From the NCBI GenBank assembly GCA_016192455.1, contig JACPUC010000019.1, forward strand, positions 1 to 64,000: a stretch of DNA of 64,000 nt, given 5' to 3'. Below, piece after piece: positions 8,849 to 20,525 of this stretch; within the stretch, counting starts at the first letter, position 1; each line of letters begins with the position of its first letter. A program made the position numbers and the translations under genes. The DNA is from Candidatus Tectimicrobiota bacterium. GTDB taxonomy: Bacteria > JACPUC01. The notes beneath the pieces were generated by a model. That model was given only the letters and a program-made list of their open reading frames with translations, did no database searches and was not told the DNA's origin.

Positions 8849-9846
8849 CGCTGCGCGGCCTGGGCCGCGGCCAGGATCTCCGCCAACAGCTCGCGGCCAC
8901 CCATGGCCAAAATCTGCTCACCCACACGAGCGCCCAGCTCTTCCGCCTCATCGAGAGCGGCAACGCCCTCCGCCGCGAGGATCGGCGCCCCTTCCAGCGC
9001 GGCCAGGAGAGCCCGCAGGCGCAACTTCCTACCCTCCACCACGGCGTAGCCGGCGATGGGCACTTGGCAACTGCCGCTGAGGCGCCGCAGGAGGGCGCGT
9101 TCGGCGCGCACCGCAGAGGCCGTCTCGGCGTCATGGAGGACGCGCACCGCCTGCTGCGTCGGTGCGTCCTCCTCGCGCACCTCGATCCCCAAGGCGCCCT
9201 GGCCGATGGCCGGCAGGCTCAGGCTCGGGTCAAGGTAGGCGGTGATGGCCTCCCTCCAGCCCAGCCGGTGCAGGCCCGCCGCGGCGAGGATGACGGCATC
9301 GACCTCGCCGGCGCGCAGCTTGCGGAGCCGGGTGTCGAGGTTGCCGCGCAGCGGTGCTACGGTCAGATCTGGCCGGCCCGCCAGCACCTGGGCGCGTCGG
9401 CGCAGGCTGCTCGTGCCAAGCCGCGCCCCTTCCCTGAGAACCTCAAACGAGATGGCGGTGAGCGTACGGCTGGGGGAATCTCCCAGCGCCGCAGCGCCGT
9501 CGTTCTCTCTCCCGCCTGGGAGGAGCAGGGCGTCGCGCGGGTCCTCGCGGCGGGTCACGGCGCCCAGCGCCAGCCCCGGCGCCAGCTCCGCCGGCACATC
9601 CTTCATGCTGTGGACCGCCAGGTCGATGCGCCCCTCCCGCAGCGCTTCCTCAATCTCCTTGACGAACAGTCCCTTGCCGCCGATTTTCGACAGCGGCACG
9701 TCGGTGAAGCGGTCGCCGGAGGTCTTGATGATCAGGAGCTCGACGCGCAGGTCGGGGTGGGCCTTCCGGAGGGCAGCCGCCACCCCCTGCGCCTGGCAGA
9801 GGGCAAGCTGACTGCCGCGGCTGCCGAGGGTGATCGTTCGTTCCAT
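8845..9846 (-). CDS. hemC: Hydroxymethylbilane synthase (porphobilinogen deaminase)
   Basis: Polymerises four porphobilinogens into hydroxymethylbilane using a dipyrromethane cofactor. The 333-residue reading starts at the ATG of MERTITLGSRGSQLAL; the frame stays open upstream but that part is low-complexity and unlike the family. Catalytic D83 lies in HSMKDVPAE, the arginine-rich substrate site in GTSSLRRRAQ, and cofactor-carrying C260 in SGSCQVPIAGY. An insertion of roughly 20 residues sits before GTSSLRR (about 112-138). It follows hemA by 76 bp and overlaps hemD. Confidence 0.96.
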   Translation of the reverse strand: MERTITLGSRGSQLALCQAQGVAAALRKAHPDLRVELLIIKTSGDRFTDVPLSKIGGKGLFVKEIEEALREGRIDLAVHSMKDVPAELAPGLALGAVTRREDPRDALLLPGGRENDGAAALGDSPSRTLTAISFEVLREGARLGTSSLRRRAQVLAGRPDLTVAPLRGNLDTRLRKLRAGEVDAVILAAAGLHRLGWREAITAYLDPSLSLPAIGQGALGIEVREEDAPTQQAVRVLHDAETASAVRAERALLRRLSGSCQVPIAGYAVVEGRKLRLRALLAALEGAPILAAEGVAALDEAEELGARVGEQILAMGGRELLAEILAAAQAAQR

Positions 9847-9922
9847 GAGGGGTCCTGAGGATGAGGGACGGATGAAGACGGTCGGAGGCGGGCCAGCCGT
9901 GGGATCGGCACTCCCCCGCGGC

Positions 9923-11188
9923 TCAGCGATCGAGCTGAAAGAGCTGGCGGATCGTCTGCGCGTAGGCCGTGCTCCCGTCGGACGATCCCTGCTGCTTGAG
10001 GGAGACGAGCGGCGCATGGAGGAACTTGTTGAGGAGCGACGTCGTGAGCTGCTCGATGGCCTGGATGTCAGCCTCGCTCATCTTGCCGTTGCGATTGACG
10101 AACCTCTCCACCTCAGCACGCCGGATGTGCTCGAACTTCTCCCGCAGCGCCACGATCGTGGGGGTCACATCGCGGGCGTCGAACCAGGCGAGGAACTTCG
10201 CCACCTCGGACTGGACGATCTCCTCGGCCCGCACCGCCTCTCGCTGGCGCTCCTTGATGTTGGTTTCGATGACGTTCTCGAGGTCATCGATGTCATAGAG
10301 GAAGACATGATCGATCTCGTTCACCGCCGCATCGATGTCGCGCGGCAGGGCAATGTCGATGAAGAACATCGGCTTGTTCTTGCGCTGCCGGATGACGCGC
10401 TGGACCTCGTCCTTGTTGACGATGACTTTTCCCGCCGCCGTCGAGCTGATGACGATGTCGGCCTGCGCCATGCGCTCCTGCAAATGCTCGAAGCGAATGG
10501 CATCTCCCCCCAGGCCCTCGGCCAGCTCCACGGCGCGGTTGAAGGTGCGATTGCAGACAAGGAGTGATTTCACCCCGTTGCTCAAGAGATGACGCGCCGC
10601 CAGCTCCGCCATCTCGCCGGCGCCGATGAGCATGACCGTCTTGTCCGCCAAGTCGCCGAAGATTTTCCTGGAGAGTTCCACCGCGGCGTACGAAATCGAC
10701 ACGGCGTTCTCGGAGATGCGCGTCTCGGTGCGCACCCGCTTGGCCACCGTGAAAGCGCGCTCCAGGACTTGGTGCAGCACGGGTCCCAGCACGCCGCTCT
10801 CCTTTGCCGCCTGGAAGGCGGCCTTTACCTGCCCGAGGATTTGCGCCTCCCCCACGATGAGCGAGTCAAGGCTGCTGGCCACGCGGAAGAGATGCCGCAC
10901 CGCCTCGGCGTCCTGGTAGGTGTAGAGACAGGCCTCGAAACTGGAGAGAGGCACGCCCCGGCAGTCGCCCAGGTGCGTCCGCAGCTCCTTCGCGCTCAGC
11001 TCGGCATCCTGCACCCTGGCGCAGATTTCCGTGCGGTTACAGGTGGAGAGGAGAAAGGCCTCCTCGACAGCCGGCATCGCCCCGAACTGCTTGAGGGATT
11101 CGACCAGGTGCTCGTCGGAGAAGTGGAGCTGCTCGCGCACGCTGATCGGAGCGGTCTTGTGACTGAGACCAAGTAGGAGGATGTTCAT
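9923..11188 (-). CDS. hemA: Glutamyl-tRNA reductase
   Basis: First committed enzyme of C5-pathway tetrapyrrole synthesis: reduces glutamyl-tRNA(Glu) to glutamate-1-semialdehyde with NADPH. The 421-residue protein shows the catalytic domain with C50 in LSTCNRTEI, the motif SLIVGEAQILGQVKAAF, an NADPH-binding segment VMLIGAGEMAELAARHL, and a C-terminal dimerisation helix region. Length is normal. It lies between the hemX/ccsA-like gene and hemC. A tRNA-Glu gene is at 54963-55040. Confidence 0.97.
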   Translation of the reverse strand: MNILLLGLSHKTAPISVREQLHFSDEHLVESLKQFGAMPAVEEAFLLSTCNRTEICARVQDAELSAKELRTHLGDCRGVPLSSFEACLYTYQDAEAVRHLFRVASSLDSLIVGEAQILGQVKAAFQAAKESGVLGPVLHQVLERAFTVAKRVRTETRISENAVSISYAAVELSRKIFGDLADKTVMLIGAGEMAELAARHLLSNGVKSLLVCNRTFNRAVELAEGLGGDAIRFEHLQERMAQADIVISSTAAGKVIVNKDEVQRVIRQRKNKPMFFIDIALPRDIDAAVNEIDHVFLYDIDDLENVIETNIKERQREAVRAEEIVQSEVAKFLAWFDARDVTPTIVALREKFEHIRRAEVERFVNRNGKMSEADIQAIEQLTTSLLNKFLHAPLVSLKQQGSSDGSTAYAQTIRQLFQLDR

Positions 11189-11245
11189 GGCTCCCTGCCT
11201 GTCAGCCTCAAGCCTGTCGGCGATGCGGAAGGGAAGCTTCCCCTT

Positions 11246-12046
11246 TCACTTCGCCGTGTGGAGGAAGTACGTCAACACCGCGACGCAGAACCCCAGGACC
11301 GCCAGAACCGAAGGCTTGCGGCCCCGCCAGCCTCCGGCCAGTCGGCCGATGAAGAGCACGGCGTACATCAGCCAGGTCACCAGCAAGGGAAGCGTGTACT
11401 GGAAGTCCCAGCGCAGCAGCGACCCTTTCGCCGCGCCGGCCCAGATGATCCCCGCGATCAGCCCAAAAGTCAGGAACGGAAAGCCGAACGACTGGGCCGT
11501 CGCATTGATGCTGTCAAGCGATTCAAGGGAGGGGAAGCGGTAGTAGAAGGCGCCGATTTTCTTCGATTTGAGCTGGCTCTCCTGGATGATGTACATGAGG
11601 CCGGCGCCAAAGATGAGTGCGAAGGCCGCCAAGCCGGCGAAGGCGAAGACGATGTGCATGCCGAACCACACGGAGCGGACCTTCGGGTCAAGTTGCACGG
11701 TATATTGGAAGATCAGGAGAGCGAAGAAGGTGGCGAGGAACGCCAGGGGGACGAGGAAGATGCCGAGGCTGCCGGTGCGGTAGCGCATCTCCGCCACCAG
11801 GTACACTAGGGCCACCACCCAGGAGAAGAGGATGAGAATTTCCGAGAAGGTGGCGAACGGCGGTCGGCCCACTGCCCGCGCGTAGAGCAGCAAGGCCACA
11901 CTCTGCGTCAGAAAGCCTACCGCAACCCCGATCGTGGCGAGGACGAACGTCGTTCTGCGATGCCGCCTGACATTCCACCAGTACCCGCAGGCACTCAGGA
12001 AGTAGCAGAGCAGCGCAACACTGAAGAGGAGGTGCGGAACTCTCAT
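11246..12046 (-). CDS. HemX/CcsA-type cytochrome c assembly membrane protein
   Basis: A 266-residue integral membrane protein with about eight hydrophobic segments, of the cytochrome c assembly (CcmC/CcsA/HemX) family. A diverged WWD-like haem-contact segment is visible around IIWAGAAKGSLLRWD. Histidines in HIVFAF and near the C-terminus could be haem ligands. HemX-type members sit directly upstream of hemA in many bacteria and influence glutamyl-tRNA reductase level or haem handling; the same order is seen here, 57 bp before hemA. A CcsA role in haem delivery is the alternative, but CcmF is encoded separately at 49512-51581. Confidence 0.82.
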   Translation of the reverse strand: MRVPHLLFSVALLCYFLSACGYWWNVRRHRRTTFVLATIGVAVGFLTQSVALLLYARAVGRPPFATFSEILILFSWVVALVYLVAEMRYRTGSLGIFLVPLAFLATFFALLIFQYTVQLDPKVRSVWFGMHIVFAFAGLAAFALIFGAGLMYIIQESQLKSKKIGAFYYRFPSLESLDSINATAQSFGFPFLTFGLIAGIIWAGAAKGSLLRWDFQYTLPLLVTWLMYAVLFIGRLAGGWRGRKPSVLAVLGFCVAVLTYFLHTAK

Positions 12047-12424
12047 GGGGCTTCGTGCTTAGCGCGGAACGAAGGCGCGGGGGTGACCCAGTCACCACCT
12101 CAGCCTGCAAGCGTGTCGCTGCCTCGCTGCGGCAACGAGGCGTCTGCCGCCAGTACCCGGCAAAGGCGGCATTTCCTTCCCGCGGGTTACGCGCCGCGGC
12201 TCTCCTACATCAAGTTTCCTTAATTATGTGGGCCGCGATGGCGCGTTTCGCAAGTGTTAGAGTCAAGATGGAGGGCAGCCTCTCCTCAGCAGCGCGGTTC
12301 AATCTCCTCGGCCCTCGCCGTCGTTGCCGCAGGAGCCGGCCGGGAGGACCGAAGCGGCGCTTCCCGGGCAACCCGCACCCCTCCTCTCTTCGTTGCTCGG
12401 TTAACGGTGGGAAGGGGCGGCGCC
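12047..12424. other. Intergenic region upstream of the hem operon
   Basis: No gene is supported here. On the minus strand TTGCGA and CATAAT occur around 12223-12255 with a 19-bp spacer, a weak candidate promoter for the hem operon. Nothing else is recognisable. Confidence 0.3.
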
Positions 12425-13168
12425 TCAGATGTATTGACCTCCGTCGACTTTCAACACCTCCCCGGTAATGTGCCGGGCCTTCTCGGTGCACAGGAACGTC
12501 ACCACGAACGCCACCTCCTCCGCGGTTCCGGCACGACCGAGAACGATCTCGCCGAGGGCCTGCTCCTTCACCGCGTCCGGCAGCACCTCGTACATCTCGG
12601 TCCTGATGAAGCCGGGCGCCACAGCGTTCACGTTGACGTTCGATCTGCCGAGCTCGCGCGCCAGGGCCTTCGTGTAGCCGATGATCCCCGCCTTCGCGGC
12701 GGAGTAGTTGGTCTGCCCGAACTTGCCGCGCAGGCCGTTGATGGAGGTGATGTTGACGATCTTGCCGTGCTTCTGGTCGCGAAAGATCGGCGCCACGGCG
12801 CGGCTGTAATTGAAGCAGCCCTTCAGGTCCACGCCGATGACGCGGTCCCACTGCTCCTCGGTCATCTTCCAGGAGACCCCATCCCAGTTCACCCCGGCGT
12901 TGTTCACCAGGATGTCGACGTGGCCGAGCCGTTCGACAGTGTCGCCCACGATGCGCTGCGCCGCCTCGAAGTCCGAAGCGTCGGCCTGGAAGCAGCACGC
13001 CTTGCGCCCCAGCCCCTCGATGGCGCTGACGAGCTGCAGCGCTTTCGCCTCCTGGCTCTGGTAGGTGATGGCGACGTGAGCGCCGTGCCGCGCCAGGTCA
13101 ACGGCAATGGCCGCGCCGATGCCGCGACTCCCTCCGGTGACAATGGCGACCTTGTCCTCGATCTCCAC
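12425..13168 (-). CDS. SDR-family 3-oxoacyl-ACP / acetoacetyl-CoA reductase
   Basis: A 247-residue classical short-chain dehydrogenase/reductase. It has the NAD(P)-binding TGGSRGIG (11-18), NNAG (89-92), and catalytic S142, Y155 and K159 in the NITS...TNYSAAKAG context. The C-terminal GEVLKVDGGQYI is typical of FabG/PhaB proteins, which reduce 3-ketoacyl thioesters with NADPH. It has its own unit of transcription here, without fatty-acid or PHB genes nearby, so fatty-acid elongation, PHB synthesis or another ketone reduction are all possible. Confidence 0.85.
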   Translation of the reverse strand: MEIEDKVAIVTGGSRGIGAAIAVDLARHGAHVAITYQSQEAKALQLVSAIEGLGRKACCFQADASDFEAAQRIVGDTVERLGHVDILVNNAGVNWDGVSWKMTEEQWDRVIGVDLKGCFNYSRAVAPIFRDQKHGKIVNITSINGLRGKFGQTNYSAAKAGIIGYTKALARELGRSNVNVNAVAPGFIRTEMYEVLPDAVKEQALGEIVLGRAGTAEEVAFVVTFLCTEKARHITGEVLKVDGGQYI

Positions 13169-13455
13169 GACACCTCTCCCCTCGTTGGACGTTGCCTCTG
13201 CTGTTTCGTGGTTCGCCTGTCACGCGCCGTGGCTCGGACGTTCAACTCAGCGGTTTCGCCGGGCGGCGCGGAAGGAGCGAACCACCGGCGCGCCGTGATG
13301 CACCGCTCTCCCCTCCGCCTTCTCGATCGCTCCTCCCTCAGGTGGCAGCCGCGCGGCGGCGCGGCGGCGATGGACAAAAAGCAACTCGCCCCTTGCAGAA
13401 ACTCTTCCGGGGGATGCCCAAGCACCCTTCTGACCTGTCGATCTGAGAGGCAGCG

Positions 13456-13932
13456 CTAGAGAAGCTTCTTCTGGTACGGTTTCTCGCTCAGGATTTCATC
13501 GAGCTCAGCCTTGAATTCATTGATATCCCGGAATGAACGATACACAGAGGCAAAGCGGACATAGGCCACTTCATCGACCTCGTGCAGCTCGCGCATGACG
13601 CGCTCGCCGATGCGGTAGCTGCGGATTTCCTTTTCCCCGCTCATCTGCAAGGCCCGTTCGACGCGGTTCACGATCTCCTCTCGCTGGGCCACGCTGATGG
13701 GGCGCTTCTCGCACGCCTTCTCCACGCCGAGGGCGATCTTGCGGCGGTCGAACGGTTCGCGCCGGCCATCCTTCTTGATGACCATGGGCAACACCTCTTC
13801 GACCCGCTCGTAAGTCGTGAAACGGCGGTTGCACACCAGGCATTCCCTGCGGCGCCGGATGACATTCGACTCTTTGCTCAGGCGCGAGTCGACAACCCGA
13901 TTATTCAGTTCACCGCAGGCGGGACACTTCAA
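13456..13932 (-). CDS. nrdR: Transcriptional repressor NrdR
   Basis: ATP/dATP-sensing repressor of ribonucleotide reductase genes. The 158-residue protein has the N-terminal zinc ribbon ([17 protein letters not shown], then [17 protein letters not shown]) and the ATP-cone domain beginning [16 protein letters not shown]. Length is family-typical. It lies 144 bp downstream of glyA on the same strand, a pairing seen in many bacteria. No ribonucleotide reductase gene is in the window. Confidence 0.97.
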   Translation of the reverse strand: MKCPACGELNNRVVDSRLSKESNVIRRRRECLVCNRRFTTYERVEEVLPMVIKKDGRREPFDRRKIALGVEKACEKRPISVAQREEIVNRVERALQMSGEKEIRSYRIGERVMRELHEVDEVAYVRFASVYRSFRDINEFKAELDEILSEKPYQKKLL

Positions 13933-14076
13933 GGCTGCATCTCTCCGCCCATGAGCTGATCAGCGCCCAGCGTGCCACGAACCTGACCGCACGGGGCGCC
14001 GACACGCCGCCCGCGGCAGCCCTCCAGGGCTGCAGGGAGGGCCGCGGGGTGGTGTCTCCAGAGGCACCGCGAGACG

Positions 14077-15333
14077 CTACGAGAGGTGATGGAGGTACTG
14101 CGGGAAGCGGCTGCACAGCTCGCGCACCTTCCCGCGCACCTCACGACGCAGCGCTGCATTCCCCGGCTCGTCAAGGACCCGGCAGATGTACTCGGCGATC
14201 AGCTCCATCTCGGGGGCGCCCATGCCGCGGGAGCTGACCATGGGCGTGCCGATGCGGATACCGCTGGTGACCATCGGGCTGGTGGTGTCGAAGGGGATGA
14301 CGTTGCGGTTGACGATGAATCCGGCCTCGTAGAGCGCCTCGGAGACGGCGCGGCCGGTCAGTCCCTTGGGCCGCAAGTCCAGGAGCATGAGGTGGTTATC
14401 CGTGCCGCCGCTCACCAGGCGACAGCCTCGCCCCGTGAGGGCCTTCGCCAGCGCCGCGGCGTTGGCGACAATCCGCTCCTGGTACTGCTGGAACCCCGGC
14501 TTCGAGGCCTCATGGAAGGCCACCGCCTTGGCGGCGATCTCATGCATGAAGGGGCCACCCTGCAAGCCGGGAAAGACGTTCTTATCGAGCACCTTGCCGA
14601 GGTGGGCGCGCGCGAAGACCAGGCCGCCGCGCGGCCCCCGCAGCGTCTTGTGGGTGGTGGTGGTCACGAAGTCGGCATGAGGAAACGGGCTGGGATGCAC
14701 CTTGGCGGCGACGAGGCCGGCGATGTGAGCCATATCGACGACCAGATAGGCGCCGACCTCAGCGGCGATGGCGCGGAAGCGCGCGAAGTCGATACTACGG
14801 GGATACGCGGACGCCCCGGCGAGGATGATCTTCGGCTGGTAGCTGCGGGCCAGCTCGGCAACCGCGTCGTAGTCGATGCGCTCGGTCTCCCGGCTCACCC
14901 CGTAGTGCACGAACTGGTAGAGCTGCCCGGAGAAGTTCACCGGGCTGCCATGGGTGAGGTGGCCGCCATGGGCAAGGTCCATGGCCAGAACGGTGTCCCC
15001 CGGCTTCAGCACCGCGAAGTAGACCGCCATGTTCGCCTGCGAGCCGGAGTGCGGCTGCACGTTGACGTACTCGGCATCGAAGAGTTTGCAAGCGCGCTGG
15101 CGCGCCAACGCCTCCACCGCGTCCATATTCTCGCAGCCGCAGTAGTAGCGGCGTCCCGGGTAGCCCTCCGCATACTTGTTGGCGAGCACCGAGCCGCAGG
15201 CCTGCATGACGGCGTCACTCGCATAGTTCTCGGAAGCGATGAGGCCGATCATGTACTCCTGCCGCTCTGTATCGCGCCGGATGATGGCCGCCACCTCGGG
15301 GTCCACTTCCGCCAGCGTACGCATGACGTCCAT
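14077..15333 (-). CDS. glyA: Serine hydroxymethyltransferase
   Basis: PLP enzyme interconverting serine plus tetrahydrofolate with glycine plus 5,10-methylene-THF. The 418-residue product has IGLIASENY, the [18 protein letters not shown] segment, [12 protein letters not shown] and the Schiff-base K229 in [15 protein letters not shown] chose the ATG at 15333 (AGGAAA upstream); an in-frame ATG at 15324 is equally possible. A good sigma-70 promoter lies at 15505-15534. Likely co-transcribed with nrdR. Confidence 0.96.
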   Translation of the reverse strand: MDVMRTLAEVDPEVAAIIRRDTERQEYMIGLIASENYASDAVMQACGSVLANKYAEGYPGRRYYCGCENMDAVEALARQRACKLFDAEYVNVQPHSGSQANMAVYFAVLKPGDTVLAMDLAHGGHLTHGSPVNFSGQLYQFVHYGVSRETERIDYDAVAELARSYQPKIILAGASAYPRSIDFARFRAIAAEVGAYLVVDMAHIAGLVAAKVHPSPFPHADFVTTTTHKTLRGPRGGLVFARAHLGKVLDKNVFPGLQGGPFMHEIAAKAVAFHEASKPGFQQYQERIVANAAALAKALTGRGCRLVSGGTDNHLMLLDLRPKGLTGRAVSEALYEAGFIVNRNVIPFDTTSPMVTSGIRIGTPMVSSRGMGAPEMELIAEYICRVLDEPGNAALRREVRGKVRELCSRFPQYLHHLS

Positions 15334-15504
15334 ACGTTCCGTTTCCTGGGATGCGTCTCCGCCGCTCAACCGCGGCGCCTGGGGGGCGCCGGGCGTCAAC
15401 GCGGGGAGCCGTCTCCCTCAATGAGGAACCCCATCAGCCGCATCCGGCCGCACCTCACGGCATCACAAGGGACGCCTGGGGTCGATGCGGAGCATACTAT
15501 TGGA

Positions 15505-15534
15505 AGTATACTCTCCAGCTTTTCCCTTTCGCAA
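15505..15534 (-). promoter_or_regulatory. Sigma-70-type promoter for glyA-nrdR
   Basis: On the minus strand TTGCGA (15529-15534) and TATACT (15505-15510) are separated by 18 bp. They sit about 170 bp upstream of the glyA start in a gap with no gene (15334-15645). A short inverted repeat, ATACT-N6-AGTAT, overlaps the -10 and could be an operator. Confidence 0.5.
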
Positions 15535-15645
15535 GCTCACCCTCATGCGGCCGTCGTCTCTGCCAACGGGTCAGCCGCACAGCGGCCTTGCCGGCGCCCG
15601 CCGGTGGGACGAGCGCCTCCTGCCGCGCCTGCCGCTGGCGTGCCC

Positions 15646-18657
<3,012 letters not shown>

Positions 18658-18993
18658 GGCACGTAGCTCTTCCTGATGACGAATCCGAGACACAGCAGCC
18701 TGCCGGCTGCCGCCCTCGTGGGGCGCCAGCGGCAGGCAGGCCGACAGCGGCCACCTGATGAAGGCTAACACCCGCCCGAAACCGGCGCAAGCTTCAATGT
18801 TCGGTTCCCGGCACAGGTCCCCACAGCCGCGCGGCCCTTCTGGGTTGCAAATTCCCTCCTCGTCTTTCACAATCAAGCGCTGAGATCCCCAGCGCGGCCC
18901 CTTTCGCGGTGCGCCTTGGTGGCCGCGCGGGGCATGTCGCTCGACGGTTGCGAAGAGTGCCCTGACGAACTTGCTTGAGGGAGGGGTGACGGC
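18658..18993. other. Divergent intergenic region between uvrA and a CoA-ligase gene
   Basis: Should hold promoters for both divergent genes. I see no SOS (LexA) box of the known CTGT-N8-ACAG type and no clear -10/-35 pair. Nothing further can be supported. Confidence 0.3.
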
Positions 18994-20406
18994 ATGAACT
19001 ACCTGCAAGTGGACTGCCAGAATATTGAGCTGCCCACGTTCTCTTACAAACTCGGTATGGAGCGGCTGCCGCCCGCTCAGTTTCGCGCCATGCAGATGGA
19101 GCGATTGAAACCGTTCCTGCAGCGCGTCTACGAGCACAACCCGTTCTTCCGCGCCCGCTTCGATGCCGTCGGGTTAAAGCCGAGCCATGTGAAGAGTTGG
19201 CAGGACTTCAAGAAGCTCGTGCCGTTCGTCACCAAGCAGGAGGTCCTGGAGGACCAGCGCGACCATCCCCCCTACGGCACCCGCCTGGGGGTGCCGCGCC
19301 AGCAGCTCCGCGTCATGCAGACGACGAGCGGCACCACCGGGATCGGCCAGGAGGTCTATGGCCTCACTGCCGTGGATACCGTCTACGAGGGCCTCAATTC
19401 GGCGCAGTGCATCAGCGGCCAGGGTGTTGAGCCGGGCCAGCACGTGGCCCTCACCTACCCCGTCTCCACCTCGAGCGCGGGGCAGTGCATCATCGAGGGG
19501 CTGCGGATGTACGGCGCCGTGCCGGTGCTCCTCGGCCTTTACGATGCGCAGATGAAGTTCAACTTCATGAAGAGCCTGCAGACCGAGTACATGATCACCG
19601 CGCCGGCCTACCTGACGCGGCTGAGCGTGCTGGCGAAGGAGCTCGCTATCGACCCAAAGCGCGAGTTCCCCAAGCTCAACTCGATCTGTGTCGCCACCGA
19701 GGCCTTCCCGGTGAGCTGGGCGGAGCGCATGCGCGACTTCTGGGGCAAGCCGATCCACGAACTCTACGGCTCGACGCAGCAGGGGAGCGTCATTGGCTAC
19801 ACCTGCACCGCCTGCACCGCCACGGTCAACGGCAAGCGCGGCCTCCTCCACTTCCCGGAGTGGATGTGCATCCTCGAGCTCGTCGATGCCACGACGAACG
19901 AAGAGGTCGGCCCGGGCGAGGAGGGGGAACTCATCCTCACGACCTTCGCCCGCGAGGCCTCGCCGCTCGTCCGCTTCCGCACCGGCGACCTGATGATCCG
20001 CGGCGACCTGAACCGCTGCATCTCGGGTCGCACGACGCTGGCCGCCGAGGCCGGCACCATCCGCCGCGTCGACGACATGATCAAGATCAAGGCCTCCAAC
20101 GTCTGGCCGGCGTCGGTCGACAACGTCATCTTCTCTTACCCCGAGGCGGATGAGTACAACGCCCGCGTGTACCTCGATGAGGCCGGCGCCGAGAAGGTCG
20201 AGATCAAGCTCGAGTTCAAACCCGACGTCAAGGACCAGGGCCGCAAGGCGGCGGTGCTGCGGCAGATGGCGGGCGAGATCAAGAACCGCACCGCCGTGAC
20301 CATGGAGATCGTCGAGGTGCCCAAGGGGACGGTGCAGCGCTTCGAGTGGAAGCCGAAACGCTGGAAGGACCAGCGCATGGAGGGACTCGGCGGCGTGAAA
20401 CTGTAA
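18994..20406 (+). CDS. Phenylacetate-CoA ligase (PaaK)-like AMP-forming acyl/aryl-CoA ligase, copy 1
   Basis: A 470-residue adenylate-forming enzyme of the PaaK branch, expected to activate a carboxylic acid with ATP and CoA. It has the P-loop-like [12 protein letters not shown], the ATEAFPVSW and [10 protein letters not shown] adenylation motifs, the acidic hinge [12 protein letters not shown], and a C-terminal domain ([15 protein letters not shown]). A CxxC pair (YTCTACTA) sits after the YGST motif. A related gene lies at 26273-27682 on the other strand. It starts after a GGGAGGGG ribosome site and is followed by a molybdenum hydroxylase subunit on the same strand, which suggests an aromatic or heterocyclic acid as substrate. 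The substrate is inferred. Confidence 0.85.
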   Translation: MNYLQVDCQNIELPTFSYKLGMERLPPAQFRAMQMERLKPFLQRVYEHNPFFRARFDAVGLKPSHVKSWQDFKKLVPFVTKQEVLEDQRDHPPYGTRLGVPRQQLRVMQTTSGTTGIGQEVYGLTAVDTVYEGLNSAQCISGQGVEPGQHVALTYPVSTSSAGQCIIEGLRMYGAVPVLLGLYDAQMKFNFMKSLQTEYMITAPAYLTRLSVLAKELAIDPKREFPKLNSICVATEAFPVSWAERMRDFWGKPIHELYGSTQQGSVIGYTCTACTATVNGKRGLLHFPEWMCILELVDATTNEEVGPGEEGELILTTFAREASPLVRFRTGDLMIRGDLNRCISGRTTLAAEAGTIRRVDDMIKIKASNVWPASVDNVIFSYPEADEYNARVYLDEAGAEKVEIKLEFKPDVKDQGRKAAVLRQMAGEIKNRTAVTMEIVEVPKGTVQRFEWKPKRWKDQRMEGLGGVKL

Positions 20407-20525
20407 CGCGGAAGAGACGGGCCAGGCGAAAGAGGGGTCGGGTCACCAGTAAGGTGGGGTGCTGGGGCGGCGCCGTGTCGCCCCCTCATCCCCACGGCGC
20501 TCTTTCCCGCGTTGAGGGTGCGGCC